64,000 nt of DNA from Halobacteriovorax sp. DA5 (lineage in GTDB: Bacteria; Bdellovibrionota; Bacteriovoracia; Bacteriovoracales; Bacteriovoracaceae). Within the stretch, counting starts at the first letter, position 1. Every line of letters starts with the position of its first letter. The notes beneath the pieces are model-generated. The model made no database searches, was not told the DNA's origin, and worked only from the letters and a program-made list of their open reading frames with translations. The stretch lies in NCBI RefSeq assembly GCF_002903145.1, contig NZ_PPDJ01000008.1, forward strand, positions 1 to 64,000, written 5' to 3'. The translations under genes and the position numbers were made by a program. Shown here piece after piece: positions 34,330 to 41,747 of this stretch.

Positions 34330-36753
34330 ATGGTTACAAATTACGAGGGTGAGAACATTGAGTTTAAGGAAGAATTGGCCCTCTTACCAATCCGAGACTT
34401 AGTTATTTATCCATTTATGATTTTACCTCTATTTGTTGGTAGAGAAGCATCAATCAAAGCTATTGACCACGCTATTAATCATTCAGATCGTCTGATTCTA
34501 CTTTCGAGTCAGAAAGATATTGTTGCGGAACATCCTGCACCAGAAGAGATTTATGAACTTGGTACTGTTGCCATGATCATGAGAATGAGAAAACTTCCTG
34601 ATGGAAGAATCAAAATTCTAGTTCAAGGTTTATCAAAAGCTAGAATTACTTCATTTGAACAACAATCACCTTTCTATATTACTAAAGTTGAAAAGGTTGA
34701 AGATATTACGACTGATAGCTCTAATATTGCAACGACTGCACTTATGAGAACTATTAAAGAACAACTTGAAAAAGTTATTCAACTCGGAAAAGTTCTTTCT
34801 CCAGATATCTTAATGGTTCTAGAAGATATTACAGATGCCTCAAGACTAGCGGATTTAATTGCATCAAACTTAAATCTACACGTTTCTGAAGCACAAACAA
34901 TTCTTGAAACATTAGATCCAGTTGATCGCCTACACGCAATCAATGATATTCTAAATCGTGAATTAGAAATCCTAATGATGCAACAGAAGATGAAGACAAA
35001 CTCTTCAACTGAAAGTGCAAATCAAAGAGATGTATTCCTTAAGGAACAGATCAAGGCAATTAAATCAGAACTTGGTGATGGTTCTTCAGAGCAAGATGAA
35101 TTCGCAGAATTCAAGAAAAGAGTTGAAGAAGCAGGTATGCCAGAAGAAGTTCTTAAAGAAACGACAAAGCAACTGGCACGTCTAGAGAAGATGCACCCAG
35201 ATTCATCTGAAGCAAGCATCATGAGAAATTATATTGAGTGGATGTGTGACCTTCCATGGAGTAAAAAATCTGAAGAGCATATTGATCTTGACTCAGCTCT
35301 TGAGATTCTTGATGAAGATCACTTTGAACTTACTCAAATCAAAGAAAGAATTCTTGAGCACCTAGCAGTTAGACAACTTAAGGGTGATGATATGAAAGGA
35401 CCAATCCTATGTTTCCAAGGTCCTCCTGGTGTTGGTAAAACTTCACTTGGGAAGTCAATTGCTCGTGCTACGGGAAGAGAGTTTGTAAGAATTTCTCTTG
35501 GTGGTGTTAAAGATGAAGCAGAGATTAGAGGTCATAGAAGAACATATGTTGGAGCAATGCCAGGTCGTTTTATCCAAGCGATGAAGCAAGCAAAAACAAA
35601 CAACCCTGTTGTTCTACTTGACGAAATCGACAAGCTATCTGGTGACTACAAAGGTGATCCATCTGCAGCTCTACTTGAAGTACTTGATCCTGAACAAAAT
35701 GTAGAGTTTAGAGATCACTACCTAAACGTACCATTTGATCTTTCAAACTGTATGTTTATTGCGACTTCAAATATGCTTGAAAATATTCCAGGTCCATTAA
35801 GAGATCGTATGGAAGTAATCAATCTATCTGGTTACACAAGAGAAGAAAAAGTTGAAATCTCTAAGAGATATATCATTCCAAAGCAAATGGATGAAAATGG
35901 TATCAATGATGAGCACGTAGTATTTACTGATGAAGGTGTTGAGAGTGTTATCGAGCACTACACATCTGAAGCGGGCCTTCGTAATCTAGAAAGAAGAATC
36001 GGTACACTATGTCGTAAAGTTGCAATGAAAATTGCAAAAGGCGATATGGGAAAAACACACATCGTGAAAGATACTGTTGTTAAATACCTTGGTCCACCAA
36101 TCTTCGTAAAAGAAGATCACAAAGATGAGGATGAAGTTGGAGTGTCAACTGGTCTAGCTTGGACATCTCATGGTGGTGAAGTTCTTTACATCGAAACAAC
36201 AAAGATGAAAGGACAAGGACTAACTCTTACAGGTCAACTTGGTGACGTAATGAAAGAGTCTGCAAAAACAGCAATTAACTACATCAGATCACGTGCACTT
36301 TACATGGGAATTGATGAAGATATTTTTGAAAACCACGAGTTTCACGTACACTTACCAGCTGGAGCCACTCCAAAAGATGGACCTTCTGCAGGTATCACGC
36401 TAGCAACTGCCCTAGTATCAAATTGTACAGGCGTTCCAGTAAGTCGTGATGTTGCAATGACTGGTGAGATTACTTTAACAGGTAAAGTTCTTCCAATTGG
36501 TGGACTAAAAGAAAAAGCATTAGCTGCTCTTAGAATGGGTATCTCAACAGTTGTTATCCCATGGGGCAACAAGAAAGATCTTGTTGATATCCCTGAAAAC
36601 CTAAGAGAACAGATTAATTTTGTTCCTGTTAAAACAATTGATGAAGTTCTTGATATCGCTCTAGTAGATTGGGCAGGTTACAAGAAAGAAGTTCAAATGA
36701 AAAAAGTGGACGAAAAACATCAAGAAAAAAGAAAAGCAGGCGTTGCCGCTTAA
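34330..36753 (+). CDS. lon: ATP-dependent protease Lon
   Basis: An 807-residue cytoplasmic AAA+ serine protease that degrades damaged and regulatory proteins. The N-terminal domain (LALLPIRDLVIYPFMILPL) is followed by the ATPase with Walker A GPPGVGKT (about 364-371) and ALLEVLDPEQNVEFRDHYL. The protease domain has the catalytic Ser in PKDGPSAGIT and the catalytic Lys in GGLKEKALAAL. I chose ATG at 34330 because GGAGGAAAG precedes it; a TTG at 34315 overlaps that site. It is followed by a strong terminator, so it is a single gene unit. Confidence 0.98.
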   Translation: MVTNYEGENIEFKEELALLPIRDLVIYPFMILPLFVGREASIKAIDHAINHSDRLILLSSQKDIVAEHPAPEEIYELGTVAMIMRMRKLPDGRIKILVQGLSKARITSFEQQSPFYITKVEKVEDITTDSSNIATTALMRTIKEQLEKVIQLGKVLSPDILMVLEDITDASRLADLIASNLNLHVSEAQTILETLDPVDRLHAINDILNRELEILMMQQKMKTNSSTESANQRDVFLKEQIKAIKSELGDGSSEQDEFAEFKKRVEEAGMPEEVLKETTKQLARLEKMHPDSSEASIMRNYIEWMCDLPWSKKSEEHIDLDSALEILDEDHFELTQIKERILEHLAVRQLKGDDMKGPILCFQGPPGVGKTSLGKSIARATGREFVRISLGGVKDEAEIRGHRRTYVGAMPGRFIQAMKQAKTNNPVVLLDEIDKLSGDYKGDPSAALLEVLDPEQNVEFRDHYLNVPFDLSNCMFIATSNMLENIPGPLRDRMEVINLSGYTREEKVEISKRYIIPKQMDENGINDEHVVFTDEGVESVIEHYTSEAGLRNLERRIGTLCRKVAMKIAKGDMGKTHIVKDTVVKYLGPPIFVKEDHKDEDEVGVSTGLAWTSHGGEVLYIETTKMKGQGLTLTGQLGDVMKESAKTAINYIRSRALYMGIDEDIFENHEFHVHLPAGATPKDGPSAGITLATALVSNCTGVPVSRDVAMTGEITLTGKVLPIGGLKEKALAALRMGISTVVIPWGNKKDLVDIPENLREQINFVPVKTIDEVLDIALVDWAGYKKEVQMKKVDEKHQEKRKAGVAA

Positions 36754-36758
36754 ATAAT

Positions 36759-36788
36759 GAGGGCCAACAAGGCCCTCTTTTTTTTTAT
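36759..36788 (+). terminator. Rho-independent terminator of lon
   Basis: A perfect 7-bp stem GAGGGCC/GGCCCTC (36759-36765 with 36771-36777), loop AACAA, then a run of T. Confidence 0.93.
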
Positions 36789-36809
36789 CCAACATTAACT
36801 TAAAATGGA

Positions 36810-37211
36810 ATGTATATGGGAAAAGAAGAAATGAAAGTAATGATTGTTGATGACTCTGAGATCTCTAGAACTTCTGTTAAAGATATTTTAGAGCAAGAAG
36901 GATATGAGGTCGTTGGCTGTGTTGGAAATGCACAGGAAGCGCTAAAACTATCTTTTGACGTTTCGCCAACTCTATTTATCATTGATGTTATTATGCCTGA
37001 AATTAGTGGCCTAGAACTAGCTGAATCAGTAGCAAATAACTTCCCTAATGCAAAAATTATGATGATGTCTTCACTTGATATTGAATCTGTTTGTATTGAA
37101 GCGATTTCATCTGGAGCGCAAGACTTCTTAGTAAAGCCATTTAAGCGTGAAGATCTACTTAGAGCAGTTGACAAGTTGACTCACGATATAGCATCAGAAA
37201 AAGCGAGTTAA
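36810..37211 (+). CDS. Single-domain response regulator (CheY-like)
   Basis: A receiver domain and nothing else: acidic pair VDDSE, phospho-acceptor Asp in LFIIDVIMPEISGLE, the Ser/Thr position in MMMSSLDIES and Lys in FLVKPFKRED. Its partner kinase is not in the window. The start is uncertain: ATGs at 36810, 36816 and 36831 are all in frame, and 36831 gives the shortest canonical receiver. It lies after the lon terminator and 4 bases before a small exported protein gene, so those two may be one unit. Confidence 0.9.
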   Translation: MYMGKEEMKVMIVDDSEISRTSVKDILEQEGYEVVGCVGNAQEALKLSFDVSPTLFIIDVIMPEISGLELAESVANNFPNAKIMMMSSLDIESVCIEAISSGAQDFLVKPFKREDLLRAVDKLTHDIASEKAS

Positions 37212-37215
37212 TTTA

Positions 37216-37572
37216 ATGTTTAGGTTTTTAATTTATTTCACAATTAGTTTTCTTATTTTAGCTTTTCCAGTTTCTAAAAGTTCAACAGTATTTGATAGTG
37301 TAAATAAACCTTTGAAGCCTTATACTCAAAAAGTTTACTCAACGATAGCTTTTTACCTAAGTACTAGCCTTAGTGAAGGTAAAGAAATAACTGTAAAGCT
37401 ATTCAATAATACTGCAAAAAAAGTGGATTATGTTAAACGAGAATCTTCTGGGTTTGCGAAGCCTGTCGCAAAGAAAGCTCAGGACCTCGACGCTCTCGAT
37501 GACTATCAACATGGTGAGTACACTGTTGAAGAACGTGAGGCCCTTTTAAAAGTATTACGAGAAAGTGAATAG
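37216..37572 (+). CDS. Small exported protein of unknown function
   Basis: A 118-residue protein with an N-terminal signal-like segment (FRFLIYFTISFLILAFPVSKS). The rest is soluble and Lys-rich, with no Cys and no recognised domain; an acidic helix (VEEREALLKVLRES) ends it. It is one base from the convergent small exported protein gene at 37574. Co-transcription with the receiver gene is inferred from the 4-base gap. Confidence 0.65.
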   Translation: MFRFLIYFTISFLILAFPVSKSSTVFDSVNKPLKPYTQKVYSTIAFYLSTSLSEGKEITVKLFNNTAKKVDYVKRESSGFAKPVAKKAQDLDALDDYQHGEYTVEEREALLKVLRESE

Positions 37573-37573
37573 A

Positions 37574-37786
37574 TTATTGATTGATCGACTTTGACTCAGT
37601 CTCTCTTTCAACTGTCCCACCAGAACTCGCAATTAACTCATCAATTTCTTGCATTTTTTGTTTGAGGTTTAGTCCCCTCGTTTCACAAATAGAATCATCA
37701 GATGTATTAGTCGATGCTTCTTTTACTCCGGCAAACACCTGAGCTGATAGTAGTGTTAGTACAGATAATAAAAATAACTTTTTCAT
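37574..37786 (-). CDS. Tiny exported single-cysteine protein, sigma-54 promoter candidate
   Basis: A 70-residue precursor with a clear signal peptide (MKKLFLLSVLTLLSAQVFA) and a mature part of about 51 residues with one Cys (about 15 residues after the cleavage site). It ends in SINQ. The same plan recurs at 41163 and 41538: signal peptide, one early Cys, Ser/Thr-rich part, and a final Gln. A single Cys suits dimer formation by disulfide. Promoter and upstream elements are listed separately. No homologous family is known to me. Confidence 0.8.
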   Translation of the reverse strand: MKKLFLLSVLTLLSAQVFAGVKEASTNTSDDSICETRGLNLKQKMQEIDELIASSGGTVERETESKSINQ

Positions 37787-37817
37787 AATACTTCTCCTTT
37801 TGTAGTCACTATATTCA

Positions 37818-37835
37818 ATGCATGATGTATGCCAA
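37818..37835 (-). promoter_or_regulatory. Sigma-54-like promoter of the 37574 gene
   Basis: The minus strand reads TTGGCATACATCATGCAT, with GG at 37832-37833 and GC at 37820-37821 separated by exactly ten bases. It matches TGGCAC-N5-TTGCW closely. The start of transcription would lie about 37808, 20 bases before the ribosome binding site and start codon. The match is by eye. Confidence 0.55.
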
Positions 37836-37859
37836 CAAAAGGACTTGTGTTTTCAACAA

Positions 37860-37883
37860 CTTAAACACTAGTAAATGTTTAAG
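37860..37883. repeat. Perfect inverted repeat upstream of the 37574 gene
   Basis: CTTAAACA (37860-37867) and TGTTTAAG (37876-37883) are perfect inverted copies with an 8-base spacer. The centre is about 64 bases upstream of the predicted sigma-54 start, a plausible place for an enhancer-binding protein. The half-site CTTAAACA occurs again at 43450-43457. Confidence 0.65.
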
Positions 37884-37904
37884 ATGTATACGATTTTTCG
37901 TTGC

Positions 37905-37921
37905 TGTCTAGATTTTTAACA
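37905..37921. promoter_or_regulatory. Upstream element shared with 41463-41479
   Basis: TGTCTAGATTTTTAACA differs at one base from TGTTTAGATTTTTAACA at 41463-41479. Both lie about 93-105 bases before predicted sigma-54 start sites of tiny exported protein genes. It starts two bases after the stop of the sugar dehydrogenase gene. Imperfect dyad symmetry suggests a protein-binding site. Confidence 0.5.
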
Positions 37922-37922
37922 C

Positions 37923-38987
37923 TTACCTTACAACCTTTAGTATCTTACCCGAATCAGTCGTTAAATAGAGCTCTCCGGCCGGTGAAATAGCTATCTGGCG
38001 CATCCTTTCTTCAAGCTCCTCAAGATAGCTTTCTTGTGCAATAACCTTATTACCATCCATTTTAAGCCTTCTGAGATGCTCACTTCCCAAGGCCGCTAAA
38101 AAGATATCTCCTTGCCAGTCCTTATATTTATTTCCTTCATATACAACCATACCAGATGGCGAGATACTTGGTGTCCAGTGCACAAGGGGCTGCTCCATTC
38201 CCTTCTTCTTCTCTTCACCAATGCTTGGGCCCCAATATTCTTTTCCATATGTAATTACTGGCCATCCATAATTAAGCCCAGGTTTTACTAGATTGAGTTC
38301 ATCGCCACCACGCGGCCCAAACTCACAGCTAAAGACATCTCCTTTCTGGTTCATCCCAATGCCCTGTGGATTGCGATGTCCATAACTCCAAATTTCTTTT
38401 AGGGCACCACTTTTATTCTCAAATGGGTTTCCTTTTGCAGCACTACCATCAAAATTTAAACGAAGAATTTTACCATTATGATAAGAGAGATCTTGTGCAT
38501 ATTTTCTTTCTCCGCGATCTCCTACAGTCATAAATAAAAAGTTACCTTTAAATAATAAACGTGAACCGAAGTGGCGAGTCGTATCACTTATAATCTTAGT
38601 TTCTAAAAGAACTTCAGACTTTTTCAGTTGAGCATTAGAGTATTGCGCACGAGCTAAAGTTGTAACAACGGCCCCTTTAACTTCAGAAGAATATGTGAAA
38701 TATGCATAGGACTTATCACCTATTTTTTTATAGACAATATCTAGCATTCCACCTTGGCCACGGGCCTTCACACTAGGAGCGAGTAAGTCTTTTGTTTGTT
38801 TAGTTTCAAAGTTATGATACTTGATCTTTCCACCTCTTTCAGTGAAAAGAATTTCATTTTCATTGATAAAAGTAAGTCCCCAAATAATGTCATTTGTTTT
38901 AAAGACTTCTTTTGCAGCTACTTTAGCTAGGGTAGTAATTGATAAAAAACAGCTTAAGATTAAAATAATTGTTTTGAGACTTTTCAT
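37923..38987 (-). CDS. Exported PQQ-dependent aldose sugar dehydrogenase-like protein (YliI/GDH-B family)
   Basis: A 354-residue exported beta-propeller protein. After a signal peptide (TIILILSCFLSITTLAKVAA), the propeller carries the family motifs LLFKGNFLFMTVGDRG, SYGHRNPQGIGMNQKGDVFSCEFGPRGGDELN and GLNYGWPVITYGKEYWG. The family oxidises free sugars with pyrroloquinoline quinone and calcium in the periplasm. Catalytic His is in the region of RNPQG and the SYGH motif. No ribosome binding site precedes the ATG; a TAGACT hexamer lies six bases before it. The transcript may therefore be leaderless. Confidence 0.9.
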   Translation of the reverse strand: MKSLKTIILILSCFLSITTLAKVAAKEVFKTNDIIWGLTFINENEILFTERGGKIKYHNFETKQTKDLLAPSVKARGQGGMLDIVYKKIGDKSYAYFTYSSEVKGAVVTTLARAQYSNAQLKKSEVLLETKIISDTTRHFGSRLLFKGNFLFMTVGDRGERKYAQDLSYHNGKILRLNFDGSAAKGNPFENKSGALKEIWSYGHRNPQGIGMNQKGDVFSCEFGPRGGDELNLVKPGLNYGWPVITYGKEYWGPSIGEEKKKGMEQPLVHWTPSISPSGMVVYEGNKYKDWQGDIFLAALGSEHLRRLKMDGNKVIAQESYLEELEERMRQIAISPAGELYLTTDSGKILKVVR

Positions 38988-39013
38988 AGAAAAAGTCTAT
39001 CATGTTAGAAAGA

Positions 39014-39631
39014 TTACGGAAGTAAAAACATATTAAAGTCAAATTGATTACTAGACTGATCAACTTCGATTATATCTCCTCCACCTATGGATTCTTCATG
39101 GCGACTTATACGGGAAGAGAACTTCAATCTTTTAACTTTTTCATTAGCAACTCTATAGTCTGTGGATGAATGCATTTCGTCATATTCAACAACATCTCCA
39201 GTCCTAAGGTCTAGAATAAGATTTAGTGATTCATTATTTTCATTTCGTATAATGAGCTCTGGGTATAAACTATGTTTTGATAATTCAGAAATAATATTTT
39301 CTTCTAAACGATAAGGAGGCTGTCCTCCATATAAACGAATAGAATTAACATCACCCAAGATCTTCACAAAATCTGAAATTGCGCCATTCAACTTAGTCCC
39401 ACTATCAAGATGGGCCAATATCGATTTTCCATCTGCATTACTCATAACGACAGCAACACAAGTTGTAACTCCATATGTCTGTACAAATGAATGCCTCTGC
39501 GAAGATGTATAGATATATTCTCTTTGAAAAACCTCAGGGATATCAGCACGATCTAAAATAGTTAGTGCTAAAGAAGAATTAGCAAATATAAGTGAGCTTA
39601 ATAAAAGAATATAAAAATGGGCCATTTTCAT
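39014..39631 (-). CDS. Exported protein resembling CheD/NTAN1-type deamidase
   Basis: A 205-residue protein with a signal peptide (about 1-22). The core GVTTCVAVVMSNADGKSILAH puts Cys58 and His74 16 residues apart after a TT pair. That matches the Cys-His pair of CheD glutamine deamidase and NTAN1. Downstream, SIRLYGGQPPYRLEENIISELSKH and LNLILDLRTGDVVEY follow the same order as the CheD C-terminal half. The N-terminal signal is unusual because CheD is cytoplasmic. A TATAAT lies six bases before the ATG, so the transcript may be leaderless. Assignment is by motif and order only. Confidence 0.6.
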   Translation of the reverse strand: MKMAHFYILLLSSLIFANSSLALTILDRADIPEVFQREYIYTSSQRHSFVQTYGVTTCVAVVMSNADGKSILAHLDSGTKLNGAISDFVKILGDVNSIRLYGGQPPYRLEENIISELSKHSLYPELIIRNENNESLNLILDLRTGDVVEYDEMHSSTDYRVANEKVKRLKFSSRISRHEESIGGGDIIEVDQSSNQFDFNMFLLP

Positions 39632-39698
39632 GACCCTATTATACTAATAATTAATATAAGTTTTTGAGTATTGAAAAGCTTTCAATGACCGTAAATTA

Positions 39699-41063
39699 TT
39701 AAGACAGTAGATTCATAATTTTACGGACAAATGAAACCTTCTTTTCATAAGGAGGGTAACGTAGATCATTTTCTAAACAAAAGCTTCTCTTCATAACGGC
39801 TTTTTCATGAGAGAAAAGCTTAAATGAGAACTCACCGTGATATGCCCCCATTCCTGACTCACCTACGCCACCAAATGGCAGCTTTTCATTTGATAAGTGT
39901 ACAATCGTATCATTAATGACCATTCCACCACTGCTAATGCTTTCAATAACCTTTTTCTTATCGCTATTAGAATCAAGAAAAGCATAACAAGCAAGCGGCT
40001 TATCATAGCTTTTAACAAACTCAATTGACTCATCTAAACTTTCAGAGTTGATAATAGGCATAATAGGGCCAAATATTTCATCCTTCATAATTGCACTATC
40101 TTTGTTGGCCCTTACATAAGTTGGAGAAATATATAATTGTCCCTTATCAACATCTCCACCAATAACAATGTCGTCTTGATTGATCAGAGATGAGAGTCTA
40201 TCAAAATGCCTCTCATTAATAATTCTACCGTAGTCACCACTTTGTTTAATTTCATCACTATAGAATTTTCTTAAATATTTTTGGGTCGCTTTGAGAAAAG
40301 CATCTTCATCTGATTTTTTTATTAGAATATAATCTGGAGCAACGCATGTTTGACCAGCATTAAAAAATTTCCCCCATACAATTCTCTTAGCAGCTAAATC
40401 GATATTCTTCGTTCCAACAATCGCTGGTGATTTACCACCTAACTCGAGAGTTAAGGGTGTTAGAAACTTGGCCGCTGCCGCCATCACAATTCGACCGACA
40501 TGACCATTTCCAGTATAGAAGATATAATCAAATTTTAAACTCAATAGCTCTGTTGTCTCCGCGACACCACCTTCAATAACTGCAGCTATCTCACTATCTA
40601 AAGCGTTAGTTATAATTGTATTAATTATTTTAGAAGTGGCAGGCGCTAACTCTGAAGGTTTAACAATAACTTTATTGCCTGCCGCAATTGCTCCAATTAG
40701 AGGAACCATGGCCAATTGAAATGGGTAATTCCAAGGAGCGATAACTAAAACTTGTCCATACGGTTCACTATGTATAGCACTTCGAGCAGGCATAAAAGGA
40801 AGCGGAGAGAAAACCTTTTTAGGCTTCATCCACTTTTTCAACTTTTTCTTTATGAGCTTAATTTCATGTAAACAAAAATCAATTTCAGAAAGATAAGACT
40901 CAAATGCACTCTTGTTTAAGTCAGCTTTAAGTGCAGCTAAAATATCCCTCTCACGGGCCTTTATTTCAGCTTCTAAAGCTTCAAGGGCACTGATACGGTC
41001 ATAGTAGTTTAAATTTTCACGCCCTTTCTGAGCACAATATGCAGTCGTTATATTATTGTCCAT
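39699..41063 (-). CDS. NAD(P)-dependent aldehyde dehydrogenase, class 3-like
   Basis: A 454-residue protein of the ALDH superfamily. The N-terminal part APWNYPFQLAMVPLIGAIAAGN is the ALDH3-type substrate/cofactor region, with the base Glu in LTLELGGKSPAIVG and the nucleophile Cys in FFNAGQTCVAPDY. Sequence form matches the ALDH3/coniferyl group rather than succinate-semialdehyde types. I chose ATG at 41063; the longer frame starts with TTG inside the neighbouring terminator. There is no ribosome binding site and TATAAT ends six bases before the ATG, so this looks leaderless. Substrate not determinable. Confidence 0.9.
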   Translation of the reverse strand: MDNNITTAYCAQKGRENLNYYDRISALEALEAEIKARERDILAALKADLNKSAFESYLSEIDFCLHEIKLIKKKLKKWMKPKKVFSPLPFMPARSAIHSEPYGQVLVIAPWNYPFQLAMVPLIGAIAAGNKVIVKPSELAPATSKIINTIITNALDSEIAAVIEGGVAETTELLSLKFDYIFYTGNGHVGRIVMAAAAKFLTPLTLELGGKSPAIVGTKNIDLAAKRIVWGKFFNAGQTCVAPDYILIKKSDEDAFLKATQKYLRKFYSDEIKQSGDYGRIINERHFDRLSSLINQDDIVIGGDVDKGQLYISPTYVRANKDSAIMKDEIFGPIMPIINSESLDESIEFVKSYDKPLACYAFLDSNSDKKKVIESISSGGMVINDTIVHLSNEKLPFGGVGESGMGAYHGEFSFKLFSHEKAVMKRSFCLENDLRYPPYEKKVSFVRKIMNLLS

Positions 41064-41069
41064 AAATGT

Positions 41070-41099
41070 ATTATAGCTGTATTTGAGGAGTTCAGGCAA
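41070..41099 (-). promoter_or_regulatory. Sigma-70-type promoter of the aldehyde dehydrogenase gene, leaderless type
   Basis: TTGCCT (-35, 41094-41099), an 18-base spacer and TATAAT (-10, 41070-41075) lie directly before six bases and the ATG at 41063. The expected transcription start coincides with the A of the ATG. The -35 overlaps the T-run of the terminator at 41097-41130. Confidence 0.6.
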
Positions 41100-41130
41100 A
41101 AAAAAGCCTGACTACGTGGCCAGGCTTTTT
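41097..41130 (-). terminator. Rho-independent terminator of the tiny exported protein gene at 41163
   Basis: A 10-bp stem AAAAAGCCTG/CAGGCTTTTT (41101-41110 with 41121-41130) around a 10-base loop, followed on the minus strand by a T-run. Confidence 0.85.
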
Positions 41131-41162
41131 AAGGAGTTGAATATAATTGTTTGAGTTAAATT

Positions 41163-41348
41163 TTATTGTCCAATCGATTGAGTTGATGAACTTGATGATG
41201 TTGGTGCTGCTGCTGGAGCTTCCGCTTCTACACTTGCTACACTATCAGAGCTTGCATACATATCATCACAGCTAGTTCCTGACTCATCTAATGCAAATAC
41301 ATTTGTTACACTTAATAGAAATAAAAATACTAATGCTAACTTTTTCAT
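41163..41348 (-). CDS. Tiny exported single-cysteine protein
   Basis: A 61-residue precursor from ATG 41348, preceded by GGGGGA. The signal peptide is MKKLALVFLFLLSVTNVFA. The mature part begins LDESGTSC, holds the only Cys near residue 8, is rich in Ala, Pro and Ser, and ends in SIGQ. It matches the plan of the proteins at 37574 and 41538. A sigma-54-like promoter and an upstream element precede it. Its function is unknown. Confidence 0.8.
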   Translation of the reverse strand: MKKLALVFLFLLSVTNVFALDESGTSCDDMYASSDSVASVEAEAPAAAPTSSSSSTQSIGQ

Positions 41349-41388
41349 AATTTCCCCCATTATGGTTTTGTTTCTTTGCTATTTATAA

Positions 41389-41405
41389 AGCAAGGAAAAT
41401 GCCAA
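41389..41405 (-). promoter_or_regulatory. Sigma-54-like promoter of the 41163 gene
   Basis: The minus strand reads TTGGCATTTTCCTTGCT, with GG at 41402-41403 and GC at 41390-41391 ten bases apart. It matches TGGCAC-N5-TTGCW at nearly all positions. Start of transcription is predicted near 41378, 30 bases before the ATG. Confidence 0.65.
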
Positions 41406-41462
41406 CTTTTCGGATGTCTTTTTAAGTAGTTAGAGCAATAGAGGGTGTAATATTTTGTACAG

Positions 41463-41479
41463 TGTTTAGATTTTTAACA
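41463..41479. promoter_or_regulatory. Upstream element shared with 37905-37921
   Basis: TGTTTAGATTTTTAACA, one base different from the 37905 copy, is centred about 93 bases before the predicted sigma-54 start of the 41163 gene. It has imperfect dyad symmetry and lies between that promoter and the terminator of the next gene. Candidate binding site for an enhancer-binding protein. Confidence 0.5.
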
Positions 41480-41509
41480 AAAAAAGGCCCGTTTCATAAC
41501 GGGCCCTTT
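41479..41509 (-). terminator. Rho-independent terminator of the 41538-43379 operon
   Basis: A perfect 8-bp stem GGCCCGTT/AACGGGCC (41486-41493 with 41498-41505) around TCAT, with flanking A and T runs, ends the RHS/tiny protein transcript on the minus strand. Confidence 0.9.
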
Positions 41510-41537
41510 AGTATAAGATAATAAATTTAAAATAATC

Positions 41538-41735
41538 TTATTGTTGATCAGATGTAGTTCCACCTGGTGTTGCCGGCACTTCAGATGAAGATGGTATAGC
41601 AGTTGTAGGTGATGTATCTCTGTTATCTAAGTTAACTTTTGGACACTCACCATCTTTTTCACCAGTAGCCGCACTTTCTGCAGCAAAAATACTAAATGAT
41701 CCAAGAACCAATAAAAGCGTTAGTAGTTTCTTCAT
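41538..41735 (-). CDS. Tiny exported single-cysteine protein downstream of the RHS-type gene
   Basis: A 65-residue precursor from ATG 41735, preceded by GGAGGG. The signal peptide is MKKLLTLLLVLGSFSIFA, followed by AESAATGEKDGEC with the single Cys. The remainder is Thr/Ser/Pro-rich, ends in DQQ and contains no other Cys. It lies 12 bases after the RHS/YD-repeat gene stop, so it is co-transcribed. It belongs with 37574 and 41163. Confidence 0.8.
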   Translation of the reverse strand: MKKLLTLLLVLGSFSIFAAESAATGEKDGECPKVNLDNRDTSPTTAIPSSSEVPATPGGTTSDQQ

Positions 41736-41747
41736 ATATCCCTCCAA

